The translations under genes were made by a program, and so were the position numbers. 64,000 bases of DNA, from contig CAKQSB010000006.1 of NCBI GenBank assembly GCA_934271735.1, positions 59,362 through 123,361 of the forward strand, in the 5' to 3' direction. The notes beneath the pieces are model-generated. The model was not told where the DNA came from. It saw only the letters and a program-made list of their open reading frames with translations, and made no database searches. This document shows, in pieces, positions 1 through 8,626 of the stretch (positions are counted from its first letter, which is position 1; each line of letters begins with the position of its first letter). This DNA is from an uncultured Clostridia bacterium. Its GTDB lineage: Bacteria > Bacillota > Clostridia > Christensenellales > Borkfalkiaceae.

Positions 1-220
1 GGAAAATCTTTCCGCGGCGAAAGGTTTTTCCGGGTCTGCTTACACGGAAAAGGCCGTGCTGTTCAGCGTTGCGAGAGAGGATAAAAAGAAAGAAATCCTC
101 GGCGCGTTACAGGACAAATTCGACACTGTGCGCGGCGGGGGCGGCATTGCTTACGTCATTCCGCTCACGAGCGTTATAGGAGTTGCGATATACAGTTTTT
201 TAAGTAATCAGGTGAGGTAA
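1..220 (+). CDS. P-II-like regulator, C-terminal part (cut by window edge)
   Basis: An open frame enters from the left edge (first whole codon at base 2) and stops with TAA at 218-220, giving 72 residues. It contains an EKAVLFSVAREDKKKEIL stretch followed by a Gly-rich RGGGGIAYVIPLTSVIG stretch. The pattern of a charged helix and then a hydrophobic strand ending in VIG resembles the ferredoxin-like fold of P-II/GlnB proteins and the end of the next gene. The next gene starts 6 bases downstream, so the two are probably one operon. In Clostridia such P-II pairs often follow DUF1538 membrane protein genes, but nothing upstream is visible to test this. The start and N-terminal half are missing, so the family call is tentative. 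Confidence 0.5.
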   Translation, partial: ENLSAAKGFSGSAYTEKAVLFSVAREDKKKEILGALQDKFDTVRGGGGIAYVIPLTSVIGVAIYSFLSNQVR

Positions 221-226
221 AAGAAA

Positions 227-541
227 ATGACCGAATTTAACCACGAAGTAATTTTATGTATCATAAACAACGGCTTTTCGGACGCCGTTATGGACGCGGC
301 GAGAGAATTCGGCGCGAGCGGCGGCACGGTTATCAACGCCAGAGGTACGGCATCGTTAGAAGCCGAAAAGCTTTTCAACATTACCGTTCAGCCCGAAAAG
401 GAAATCGTTATGATCGTCGTTAAAAAGGAAATCAGAGACGACGTTCTGCACGCGCTTTACAAAAAAGTCGGACTTGAAACGCCGGGGCAGGGCATCGCGT
501 TTTCCGTTCCCGTAACCGACGTAACAGGCATAAGAGACTGA
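227..541 (+). CDS. P-II family signalling protein
   Basis: The 104-residue product looks like a small P-II (GlnB-like) regulator. It has a first strand (EVILCIINNGF), a helix with VMDAAREFGASGG, an ARGTAS loop where the T-loop would be, and the typical EKEIVMIVVKKEIRDDVLHAL second half ending in FSVPVTDVTG. P-II proteins bind ATP/ADP and 2-oxoglutarate and gate membrane transporters or enzymes. This short divergent subgroup lacks the uridylylated Tyr of GlnB. It follows the partial P-II-like gene by 6 bases; GAGG lies just before the ATG. The stop region carries a 13-bp direct repeat, and a bidirectional terminator separates the gene from rplI. The ligand and target are unknown. Confidence 0.75.
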   Translation: MTEFNHEVILCIINNGFSDAVMDAAREFGASGGTVINARGTASLEAEKLFNITVQPEKEIVMIVVKKEIRDDVLHALYKKVGLETPGQGIAFSVPVTDVTGIRD

Positions 542-561
542 TTGTATTTAAGAGACTGATT
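531..561. repeat. 13-bp direct repeat at the stop codon
   Basis: TAAGAGACTGATT occurs at 531-543 and again at 549-561, an 18-bp period that spans the stop codon of the P-II gene. It looks like a small local duplication; no function is evident. Confidence 0.6.
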
Positions 562-593
562 TTATTATAATAAAGTCATAAAAATAAAGGCAG

Positions 594-643
594 AAAAAAG
601 CCGTCCTTTTTCCGTTTCGAAGCGGGAATAGGGCGGTTTTTTT
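594..643. terminator. Bidirectional rho-independent terminator between P-II gene and rplI
   Basis: AAAAAAGCCGTCC at 594-606 pairs with GGGCGGTTTTTTT at 631-643 (two G-T wobbles), and an inner TTCCG/CGGGAA stem extends it. T-tracts are available on both strands, so it can end transcription of the P-II gene (+) and of rplI (-). Confidence 0.85.
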
Positions 644-651
644 AATAGAAA

Positions 652-1095
652 TTATTCTGCTTTAACTTTAACGGTTATTTTAGTCGAAACGTCGGGCAGG
701 AATTTAACTTCCACAACGTAATTCCCGGGCGTTTTGATAGGTTCTTTTAAGATTATTTTCTTCTTGTCGATATCGTACCCGTTTTCGGCGAGTTTTTCGG
801 CGATTTCCTTTGAAGTAACGCTTCCGAAAATCTTTCCGTTTTCACCGCATTTAACCGAGCATTTAACTTCCGCGTTCTTCATTTTTGCGGCGAGTTCTTT
901 CCATTTTTTTATCTCTTCGGCTTTATGAAATTCCTGCGCTTTGAGTTTATTCTGAACGGCGTTTATCTCCGTACTCGTAGCTTCGATGGCTAATTTTTTC
1001 TTTAACAGGCAGTTTCTGGCGTAACCGTCGCTTACTTCGATAACGTCGTTCTTTTTGCCTGTTCCTTTCACGTCTGCAAGTAATATAACTTTCAT
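652..1095 (-). CDS. rplI: 50S ribosomal protein L9
   Basis: The 147-residue protein starts MKVILLADVKGTGKKNDVIE, the conserved N-terminal L9 fold that binds 23S rRNA. This is followed by YARNCLLKKKLAIEAT, a long Lys/Glu-rich central helix (about residues 42-75) and the C-terminal domain with FGSVTSKEIAEKL and VEVKFLPDVSTKITVKV. Length is normal for the family. L9 sits at the base of the L1 stalk and helps maintain reading frame. An AGGAGG site precedes the ATG on the minus strand (around 1103-1109). It stands alone here, not with rpsF-ssb-rpsR, and shares a terminator with the convergent P-II gene. Confidence 0.97.
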   Translation of the reverse strand: MKVILLADVKGTGKKNDVIEVSDGYARNCLLKKKLAIEATSTEINAVQNKLKAQEFHKAEEIKKWKELAAKMKNAEVKCSVKCGENGKIFGSVTSKEIAEKLAENGYDIDKKKIILKEPIKTPGNYVVEVKFLPDVSTKITVKVKAE

Positions 1096-1564
1096 CGTTC
1101 AAGCCTCCTAAAGTTCTTTTTTATACATTGTAGCACGAATCTCAATAAAAATCAACTTAACGGCGTTAATTATTTTGACCGTGACCTGTTATGCCGCAAC
1201 AATTGTGAGTTTTATGCTGTATTGTATTGCAAAAGTGCTTTTTTGTATAATTTATCAAAATTCATATTGACAAAATTATAGTGTTATGATAAAATTGTGA
1301 ACGGGGAAAATGGTGTAAGGGTTTTAAAGAATTTATCAAATTTCAATGTGCTTTCTGCGTACATATTTTTTGTTTTAAGCTCTATAACGCTTATTTTTTC
1401 TTTAGCCGCAGACGACAGCGTTTTGGCGGGTTCCAACTCAATCGCTTGTGGATAAACGAACGATATTTGAATAATTTGTAACGCCGGAAATTTCCCGTTT
1501 TTTTAGTCGGGGATTTTTCGGTCTTTATCGGATTATTAAAAAATATTTTTATAAGGAGAAAAAA
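1096..1564. other. 469-bp intergenic region: surface-protein promoter, long leader and repeat pieces
   Basis: It holds the rplI ribosome binding site (minus strand), a sigma-A-type promoter at 1267-1295, then about 260 bases of A/T-rich leader before the surface-protein start. TAGCCGCAGACGACAGCG at 1403-1420 and, on the other strand, CCACAAGCGATTG (1439-1451) resemble the TAGCCGCAGGCGATTGC repeat found elsewhere in the window. No further gene is supported. Confidence 0.6.
1267..1295 (+). promoter_or_regulatory. Sigma-A-type promoter of the large surface-protein gene
   Basis: TTGACA (1267-1272), a 17-base spacer and TAAAAT (1290-1295). The segment around the -10 box (TATGATAAAAT) is identical to that of the lipoprotein promoter at 62561-62589. 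It predicts a leader of about 260 nt. Confidence 0.75.
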
Positions 1565-4500
1565 ATGAAACAATTAACCAAAAAAGCAAAACTTTTTCTT
1601 GCTTTTGCCTGCGCGTTGTGCGTTTGTCTCGGAGCGATGTTTTTCGGTACGGCAATCAACGCTTCTGCGGACGACGCAACACTTGTTGACGGTTGCGAGC
1701 AGATAATGACCGAACCTGTCGGACTTCTTCATATCGAGACGGGTAAAGTCAAAAAAATGACTTACCACGGCTTGTATAAGGTAGACGGTAAAGTCGCTTA
1801 TTACTTCAGCAACGCCGCAGAAAACGGCGCGGGCGAAACGAGATTTTCTACGCTTAATACCGACACTACGCCTAACAGCGGTTCAAGACTTTACGACGTA
1901 AATCACAGCGTAACGAAGATCACTTTCAACTATAAGGTAAGAAATACAAGCACAACTGCCGTAGCGGACGATCATGTCAGCACGTATTTGTTGCAGGTGT
2001 TCGGACCGAACAACGTTGCAGGTTCGACTGCTGCGGACAAGTACAACGGTCGCGGCTGGACGGCTGTCGATTACACCAAAAACTCCGCATGGCAGACTAT
2101 GTCTATCGACCTTACAGAGGACGACAGAGACATCTTCTCGGGCTTCATTTTCAAAATGGGCGGTCTTACGGGCGAGCTTCTTATTGCAGACATCAAGGTT
2201 GAAATCGAGAGCGATTTAGGCGCTATGACTCAGGTTACCGAAGAGCCTTCCGATGGCGTTTTGCACCTTGAGGCAGGCGCAAAGCTTAAAAATATGGAGT
2301 TCGGCGGTTACTATAACGTAGACGGTAAAACCGCTTACTATTACCATAACGACAATCCCGCTGCGGGAAACGGCGAAACGAGATTCGTAACGGCAGGCAC
2401 CAATACGCAGACAAAACCTTATGTTTTCGATCAGTACGACGCATATTCCGTTTCGTTTAATTATAAGATTAAAAACGATTGCACGACAAACGTTAAGGAT
2501 AAGGAAGCCGCTTATATCTGTCAGGTTCTCGGATCCGACGGATCATATCCTATTCTTGACTTTACTCCCACGATCGATAACGAATGGCACAGACAGACTT
2601 ATTTCCTTACTTCCGCGCAAACCGCTGTATTCTCCGGTTTAATCGTAAAGATGGGCGGACTTAACGGCGAAATGCTTATCGCGGATGTTAAGGTTGAAAA
2701 ATCTCTGATAAACGGATGCGAAACCGCAACCGAACCTGCGGGTCTTGTTCATATCGAATCCGCAAAGGTTAAGGGTATGACTTACGGCGGACTTTACAAC
2801 GTAGACGGAAAAGCCGCTTATTATTATCACAACGAAACCGTAACGGCAGACGGAGAAACGAGATTCGTAACCGAAGGAACGGATACGACTGTAAAAGTAA
2901 ACGGCTCTTACATTTTTGCTCAGCTTAACGTTAAGTCCTTCTCGTTCAGCTATAAGCTTATAAATCAGTGCACGAAAGGCGTTGCGGACAGACCTGCCGA
3001 TAACTATATTTGCCAGATAATCGGCGATGACGGTACTTACGATATTCTTGAATTCACTCCCGTCATTGACGGACAGTGGCACGAATACAGCTACACCCTT
3101 TCGGAAGCTCAGACCAGAAAATTCGCAGGCTTTATCGTAAAAATGGGCGGTCTCGAGGGCGAAATGCTTATCGCGGACATAAACGTTGAAGAATCCCCCA
3201 TGATTTTCGACTGCGAAAAGAATACAACCGAACCTGCGGGCCTCCTCCATATGGAAACCGGCAAGGTTAAGGAAATGACATATGAAGGTTTATATAACGT
3301 TGACGGAAAGGTTGCTTACTATTTCACCAACAGCACCAAGACAGGCGCGGGTGAAACGAGATTTGCCACCAACGGTACGGATACAACGCCTTCGAGCGGA
3401 TCGAGAATTTACGCCGTTGATCACAGCGTTTTAAAAATCACTTTCAGCTATAAGGTCAGAAACACAAGCACCGCAGTCGTTGCGGATGATAAAGTCAGCA
3501 AATATTTATTGCAGATTTACGGACCGAACAATGTTGAGGGTTCGACTGCTGCGGACAAGTATAACGGTTACGGATGGGAAGCCGTAGATTACACGACGAG
3601 CAAAGAATGGCAGACAAAGACGTTGGTCCTTTCCGCCGACGACAGAGATATTTTCTCGGGCTTCATTTTCAAGATGGGCAACCTTCAGGGCGAACTTCTT
3701 ATCGCCGATATTCAGGTTGAAACCGATAAAGTCGCTCCCGTTATTACCGTAGGGGAGGCAACAAAGACCGAATACGCTATAGGCGAAACGCCGAGTATCG
3801 TTGCAACCGCTAACGACGCAGTTGACGGAGACGTCAACGTAACCGTTACTTATCCCGAGGGTGCGCTTGATTCTGACGGAAAGCTTGTGCTCGGCGAATG
3901 GGAAGTAACGTTGACCGCAAAGGATATCGCGGGCAACACGGCTACAAAGGTAATAGACTTTATCGTTAAAGATAACGTCGCTCCCGTAGTCACGGCTAAA
4001 GATAACGTTGCATTCAGAACGGGAACCGCGTTTGACGAATCCAAGCTCGAAATCTCCGTTACCGATAACGTTGACGAAACAGTAAGTCACACCGTAACGT
4101 TGGAAAACGGCGCGGTTGACGCGAACGGAAAGCTTAATTCGGGGAAATGGTACGTTACGATCGTCGCTAAAGACGCTGCGGGTAACGAAGGTAAAAAGGT
4201 CGTTACTATAGAAGTAAGCTTTATCGCAGGCTGCGAAGAAGTAAGCGAAGAGGTTGACGTACTTCATATCGAAACCAAGAAGGTTAAAAACGCGACTTAC
4301 CACGGCGTTTACGAAGTAGACGGCAGAAAAGCATATTACTTCACGAATGAGACTGCTTTGGGTAAAGGCAAGAATATGGAAGCAAGATTCTCTTACGGCG
4401 CAACCGATACGAGTCCTTCCGATTCTTCTAAGCGTGTTTATGAAAGCTATAAGGCAAAGAAAATTTCGTTCGAGTACAAGATAGTTAATGCTGTTTCGCT

Positions 4501-5203
4501 TAATTGCGACGACATTGCAACTGCTTATATCGTTCAGACGTTCGGCGTTCTTACTCCCGGCGGAAAGGATTGTAAATATCCTATTCACAATGTTACTGTC
4601 GGAACGGACGGCGAATGGCACAAGATCACAATCGATTTCAATGCGGAAGATTTCGCAATTCAGTTCTCCGGATTTATTTTCAAGACGGGCGGACTCGAGG
4701 GTGAACTTCTTATCGCGAACATCGTCGTTGAGGACAGTGTAGCTCCCGTAATTACGTTAGACGAGAACAACAAGACCGTTTATACCGTCGGCGAAGAACT
4801 TAATATTCTTGCCACTGCAAACGACGAGCGCGACGGAGCAGTCGAGGTTACCAAAGAAATGCTCGACGGAATGGTCGTTGACGGCAAGCTTGTCGAAGGT
4901 AAATGGACTGTAGTTCTTACGGCTGTCGATATGTACGGAAACAAGGCTATAAAGAGAGTGGAGATCGAAGTTAAGAAAGCGAATACTCCTCCCGACGAGA
5001 GCTCGAGCAGTTCCGACAGTAGTACAAGCGATTCGGGTTCGACAAGCGAAAAGCCTTCTTCGTCCGATGACGGAAAGACTTCCGAAAATTCGTCGAAAAC
5101 GGAAGCAGTCGGATGTTTCGGCTCCGTAACGGGCGTTGCAAGTCTTGCAGTAGTAACCCTTATGGCTGCCGCATTTGTAGTTGTAAAAAAGAAAAAAGAT
5201 TGA
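1565..5203 (+). CDS. Large repetitive surface protein with five beta-sandwich-like repeats and three Ig-like domains
   Basis: The 1212-residue product has a signal peptide (residues 1-36, ending NASADD) and then a modular exterior. Repeats 1-4 lie at about 40-215, 218-380, 380-543 and 545-720. Two Ig-like domains follow (about 723-802 and 803-882, each starting APV(I/V)T), then repeat 5 (885-1057), a third Ig-like domain (1058-1138), a Ser-rich linker and one C-terminal membrane helix ending KKKKD. Each repeat begins near a Cys-Glu, contains a LLHIETGKVK-like and a VDGKVAYY-like segment, and ends SGFIFKMGGL.GELLIAD. This pattern suggests a jelly-roll, possibly carbohydrate-binding, fold. There is no LPXTG; GCFGSVTG precedes the helix instead. 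Ribosome binding site AAGGAG, own promoter. Function unknown; an adhesin or glycan-binding scaffold is likely. Confidence 0.75.
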   Translation: MKQLTKKAKLFLAFACALCVCLGAMFFGTAINASADDATLVDGCEQIMTEPVGLLHIETGKVKKMTYHGLYKVDGKVAYYFSNAAENGAGETRFSTLNTDTTPNSGSRLYDVNHSVTKITFNYKVRNTSTTAVADDHVSTYLLQVFGPNNVAGSTAADKYNGRGWTAVDYTKNSAWQTMSIDLTEDDRDIFSGFIFKMGGLTGELLIADIKVEIESDLGAMTQVTEEPSDGVLHLEAGAKLKNMEFGGYYNVDGKTAYYYHNDNPAAGNGETRFVTAGTNTQTKPYVFDQYDAYSVSFNYKIKNDCTTNVKDKEAAYICQVLGSDGSYPILDFTPTIDNEWHRQTYFLTSAQTAVFSGLIVKMGGLNGEMLIADVKVEKSLINGCETATEPAGLVHIESAKVKGMTYGGLYNVDGKAAYYYHNETVTADGETRFVTEGTDTTVKVNGSYIFAQLNVKSFSFSYKLINQCTKGVADRPADNYICQIIGDDGTYDILEFTPVIDGQWHEYSYTLSEAQTRKFAGFIVKMGGLEGEMLIADINVEESPMIFDCEKNTTEPAGLLHMETGKVKEMTYEGLYNVDGKVAYYFTNSTKTGAGETRFATNGTDTTPSSGSRIYAVDHSVLKITFSYKVRNTSTAVVADDKVSKYLLQIYGPNNVEGSTAADKYNGYGWEAVDYTTSKEWQTKTLVLSADDRDIFSGFIFKMGNLQGELLIADIQVETDKVAPVITVGEATKTEYAIGETPSIVATANDAVDGDVNVTVTYPEGALDSDGKLVLGEWEVTLTAKDIAGNTATKVIDFIVKDNVAPVVTAKDNVAFRTGTAFDESKLEISVTDNVDETVSHTVTLENGAVDANGKLNSGKWYVTIVAKDAAGNEGKKVVTIEVSFIAGCEEVSEEVDVLHIETKKVKNATYHGVYEVDGRKAYYFTNETALGKGKNMEARFSYGATDTSPSDSSKRVYESYKAKKISFEYKIVNAVSLNCDDIATAYIVQTFGVLTPGGKDCKYPIHNVTVGTDGEWHKITIDFNAEDFAIQFSGFIFKTGGLEGELLIANIVVEDSVAPVITLDENNKTVYTVGEELNILATANDERDGAVEVTKEMLDGMVVDGKLVEGKWTVVLTAVDMYGNKAIKRVEIEVKKANTPPDESSSSSDSSTSDSGSTSEKPSSSDDGKTSENSSKTEAVGCFGSVTGVASLAVVTLMAAAFVVVKKKKD

Positions 5204-5244
5204 TATAGGATTGATTAAACAATCGGATCATCGATTATAATGCG

Positions 5245-5277
5245 TTTAAGGCGGAAAGGTTTCCTTTCCGCCTTAAA
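5245..5277. terminator. Perfect 15-bp hairpin after the surface-protein gene
   Basis: TTTAAGGCGGAAAGG (5245-5259) and CCTTTCCGCCTTAAA (5263-5277) pair perfectly around a TTT loop. No T-tract follows on the plus strand, so it may act as an mRNA-stabilising hairpin or a weak terminator. Confidence 0.6.
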
Positions 5278-5299
5278 AATATCTGAATCGAAATGAACA

Positions 5300-5348
5300 A
5301 AAAAAGGTTGCAAGTCGATCCGAAAAGGATAGGCTTGCAGCCTTTTTT
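5300..5348. terminator. Bidirectional rho-independent terminator
   Basis: AAAAAAGGTTGCAAG pairs with CTTGCAGCCTTTTTT (one wobble), with a small inner ATCC/GGAT stem. T-tracts occur on both strands, so it serves the surface-protein gene (+) and tcdA (-). Confidence 0.85.
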
Positions 5349-5459
5349 AAATTGTAGTATGTCGAATCCGAAACCCCTTGCCTTCGCCCTTTGGAGAAGG
5401 TGAATTTTGCGCGTTTGAGCGCAAAAGACGGAAGAGGACAAAAATGTCTTCGTTATATT

Positions 5460-6179
5460 TTAAAGTTGCTTTCCTAAAAGGTCTTTTATTACTTCGCCGG
5501 CTATTATCAGACCGACCACGCCCGGAACAAACGCGCAACTCGCGGGCGTTTGTTTTTTAGAGCATACCTCGTTTTCGGGTTGAAAACAAGGCGTTATCGG
5601 CTCTTCTTTGGAGTAAACGACTTTGAGTTTTTCAACGCCGCGTTTTTTCAACTCTCTGCGCATAACTTTGGCGAGCGGACAAACGGATGTTTTGTTAATG
5701 TCCGCAATCTCGAACATTTCGGGGTGAAGTTTGTTGCCCGCGCCCATAGAGCTTATTATCGGCACGCCTTTTTTATAGCAAACTTCCGCTAAACCGAGCT
5801 TTCCCGCAATGGTATCGATAGCGTCGACGACATAATCATAAGAGGAAAAATCGAAATTATCCGCCGTTTCGGGCAGGAAAAATTCGTTCCTTTTGATAAC
5901 AACAACTTCGTGATTTATCTCTTTGGCTCTGTTTGCGATAGCCGCTGTTTTAAACGTCCCTACGGTTTTTTCCGTAGCGATAATTTGTCTGTTTATGTTC
6001 GAAACGCTGATTTTGTCGTTATCGATAACTTCGATCGTTCCCACGCCGGAGCGGACGAGAGCCTCTATGCAGTAGCCGCCGACGCCGCCCGCGCCGAATA
6101 CGGCGACTTTTTTATTCTTGAGTATGTCGGAACTTCCTTTGCCTAAAAGCATATCCGTTCTTATAAACTTATTATCCAT
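5460..6179 (-). CDS. tcdA: tRNA threonylcarbamoyladenosine dehydratase
   Basis: A ThiF/E1-like ATP-dependent enzyme that cyclises t6A37 of ANN-decoding tRNAs to ct6A. I start at MDNKFIRTDMLLG (239 residues), because AAAGGAA lies 9 bases before this ATG. An in-frame upstream ATG at 6284 would add 35 residues that merely translate an interspersed repeat. The nucleotide-binding GAGGVGG lies at residues 29-35, followed by IEVIDNDKISVSNINRQ. The TcdA-specific block SSMGAGNKLHPEMFEIADI and KTSVCPLAKVMRRELKKRG are all present. The C-terminus carries the hydrophobic VPGVVGLIIAGEVIKDLL. It lies 119 bases downstream of the ABC permease on the same strand and could be cotranscribed. Confidence 0.95.
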   Translation of the reverse strand: MDNKFIRTDMLLGKGSSDILKNKKVAVFGAGGVGGYCIEALVRSGVGTIEVIDNDKISVSNINRQIIATEKTVGTFKTAAIANRAKEINHEVVVIKRNEFFLPETADNFDFSSYDYVVDAIDTIAGKLGLAEVCYKKGVPIISSMGAGNKLHPEMFEIADINKTSVCPLAKVMRRELKKRGVEKLKVVYSKEEPITPCFQPENEVCSKKQTPASCAFVPGVVGLIIAGEVIKDLLGKQL

Positions 6180-6246
6180 TGATTTATTCCTTTTCCGTAA
6201 AATCCCGTCGCGTATAAAACTTGTTGTTTCAAAGCGAAATGTCTTG

Positions 6247-6270
6247 TTAATCGACTTATAGCCGCACTTA
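6247..6270 (-). repeat. Copy a of the TATAAGTCGATTA interspersed repeat
   Basis: Minus-strand reading TAAGTGCGGCTATAAGTCGATTAA minus its first bases gives GCGGCTATAAGTCGATTAA (6247-6265). It sits between the ABC permease and tcdA. See copies at 13139, 30984, 37477, 44965, 47968, 50314 and 52907. Confidence 0.8.
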
Positions 6271-6298
6271 TTGAGTTTAATCAATGAGAAGCCGAGGC

Positions 6299-8626
6299 TT
6301 ATTCCACGGATTTTAGCGATTCCACCATTTTAACCTTGTTTGTCAAGGACGCAAAGAACAGATTTATAACAAGACTTGTTCCGCAGGTTAAAAGCACGGT
6401 GAATAAATACGAGCTTTGATAAATGTGGTATATGTAGCAGATGAGCGGCGTTTCGTTTATCGAAAGCACGGCATACAAAAGCGGGTAACCGAGCGTTAAA
6501 CCTAAAAGCGAACCTAAAAACGTCAGCGAGATTATTTCGATTATGAACGATGAGGCGATTTCGAATTTCGAAAATCCGAGAACTTTAAGCGTTGCAATGT
6601 CCTTGGTTCTTTCTCTGAAATTGAGCAGAGCAAGGTTGTAAAGAACAACCACGGCGAGAAGTATCGCGAAAATTCTTATCGTTATCGTCATTATTCTTAT
6701 CGTAGAAACGGTTTCGTCCGCGCGTGCGCGCATTTCGCGCATAGACATAGAAGAAAGAATTCCGTTTAAAGACGAAAAACTTTCCGATGCTTTGTCCGCG
6801 GTTTCGGGAGACGTTGTTTTCACGTACGCGCCCGTCGGCGAAAAGGCTATCCCGCCGAATCTGTTTTCGGAGAAAATTATGCCTTGCGTTATGCAAAGGT
6901 CGATTATTTCCGTAACTTCGCCTTTATATCTCGTTCCGTCGTAAATAAACGAAATTTCGTCCCCGACGGAAACTCCTACGTCTTTCGCGAGCTTGGAAGA
7001 AACTAAAATCGAGCGGTCGTCGTAACCGAGATTTACAATCGTCGGGTCGGACGGCATAACGTAAACGTTGGCAGACAATGTGTTTTTGCCTTGCGCCGTA
7101 ACCGAATATTTCGCGTATTCGTCGACCGAAACGACTCCGTTCGTCGATAAAATTTCCGCATTATGCGAAGACATATCGGAATACGAAACGGAAACGTCGT
7201 AAGGGATATATTCGTTGAGTTCGAGGTCAAGTCCGTAATTTATGGTGTTTTCGATGCCGAATCCGCAAAGAAGAAGAGCGGAGCAGCCCGCCACGCCGAG
7301 AATAACCATAAGCGTGCGGCTGATTTTTCGTTTGGTGTTACGAAGCGCCATTCTCACCGAAAGCGGAATTTTGTCGAACGACTTGATTTTTGCGAGCGGC
7401 GAAAGTTTCATTTTTACCGCATTGTCTCCGCGAAGACTCGTTGCGGGCGGTTTTCTTATCGAATCGAGACAGGCAAAAACGCTTGTGAGCAAAATGATAA
7501 CGACGAGTATCGCAAGGCTGATAAGATATTCCCACCTGAAAAATTTCGTCGATATTTTCGGGAGCTGGTACAAAATTCCGTACTTAACGCCTACGACTTT
7601 CGGGATGATCAGCGGTCCGAGGATAATTCCTATCGCCGAGCCGATAACGCCGAGAACGATAAAGATATCGGTGTAATGCCGAAGAATTTCGAATTTCGAA
7701 TAGCCGAGAGCCTTTAAAATTCCTATATTTTTCTGTTCGCGGTTAATGAGCTGCGAAACGGAGGTGAGAATGATGAGCAGTGCGACGAGATAGAAAATCA
7801 CGGGGAAAATATACAGAAGTTTTTTCGCCTGCGTTACGTCTGCTTCTATGGTGACGTTTGTCGGAAGTCCGCTTCTTTCAAGTGCGTAAACGTAAGTATC
7901 TTTGCCCGAAAAGGCGGATTGCGCTTCCGAAATTATGTTTTTCGCGTCATCGCTTTTAAAAATATACTGATTTTCATATCCGTCGAGAAAATCGCTTATG
8001 TAATTTTCAAATCCCTCGTCGGTGTAACCGAATATGTTTTTATATTGTTCGAGGGCTTTCGCAAGCGATTTCACGAGCGCGGTTCTGCCCACGTATAAAA
8101 ACGACGGATTGTAAATCGAGTTTCCGAGCGATTCGGGGTGAACGATAGTTCCCGTAAGGTTGAGTTCTATATTTTTTGCGAGCGTTATTCCCGTTTCAAC
8201 CGTGAAATTTTCACCGACAGAATGGTTTTTTGCGAAGTTTTCGTCCGCGTAAACGCCTTCGTCGGTGACGGCGACGGAAGAAGAGTAGGGTTTGTTCAGA
8301 AAATCGTCGTTTTTAAACGTCGCGACGTAAACGCTCTTGCCGCCAACTTTCGCCGTCATAAAAATTCGGGACTGATACCCGAGAGAATGTTTTTCGAAAA
8401 AATCCCGCACTTCGTCGTCGGCTTTTTCCATAGTAATCATACCGTCGCACATATCCGAAATAGCGTAAATATGGTCGAGTTTTTCCTGAAAACCTCTGTA
8501 ATTCGCCCATATTCCCGTAAATAGCGTAACGGCAAGCGCGGCGATCAGTATCACGGAGAGATAGTTTTTGAAATTGCTTTTTATCTCTCTTAAAACTTTG
8601 ATTTTTAAAACGTCGGCTTTTACCAT
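6299..8626 (-). CDS. ABC transporter permease, MacB/FtsX family
   Basis: The 775-residue membrane protein has a first helix at about 18-40, a large extracytoplasmic domain (about 45-260), and three helices at roughly 270-395 (FPVIFYLVALLIILTSVSQL and two more). A second unit follows with a helix near 440-460, a second outside domain and three C-terminal helices. Two FtsX-type halves in one chain are typical of Gram-positive exporters or remodelling transporters for peptides, lipids or cell-wall signals. The conserved ExxNIGILKALGYSKFEI and TKDIATLKVLGFSKFEI coupling segments precede helices in both halves. The start overlaps the ATPase gene by 7 bases, so the two are translationally coupled. 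The substrate cannot be told from sequence. Confidence 0.9.
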   Translation of the reverse strand: MVKADVLKIKVLREIKSNFKNYLSVILIAALAVTLFTGIWANYRGFQEKLDHIYAISDMCDGMITMEKADDEVRDFFEKHSLGYQSRIFMTAKVGGKSVYVATFKNDDFLNKPYSSSVAVTDEGVYADENFAKNHSVGENFTVETGITLAKNIELNLTGTIVHPESLGNSIYNPSFLYVGRTALVKSLAKALEQYKNIFGYTDEGFENYISDFLDGYENQYIFKSDDAKNIISEAQSAFSGKDTYVYALERSGLPTNVTIEADVTQAKKLLYIFPVIFYLVALLIILTSVSQLINREQKNIGILKALGYSKFEILRHYTDIFIVLGVIGSAIGIILGPLIIPKVVGVKYGILYQLPKISTKFFRWEYLISLAILVVIILLTSVFACLDSIRKPPATSLRGDNAVKMKLSPLAKIKSFDKIPLSVRMALRNTKRKISRTLMVILGVAGCSALLLCGFGIENTINYGLDLELNEYIPYDVSVSYSDMSSHNAEILSTNGVVSVDEYAKYSVTAQGKNTLSANVYVMPSDPTIVNLGYDDRSILVSSKLAKDVGVSVGDEISFIYDGTRYKGEVTEIIDLCITQGIIFSENRFGGIAFSPTGAYVKTTSPETADKASESFSSLNGILSSMSMREMRARADETVSTIRIMTITIRIFAILLAVVVLYNLALLNFRERTKDIATLKVLGFSKFEIASSFIIEIISLTFLGSLLGLTLGYPLLYAVLSINETPLICYIYHIYQSSYLFTVLLTCGTSLVINLFFASLTNKVKMVESLKSVE

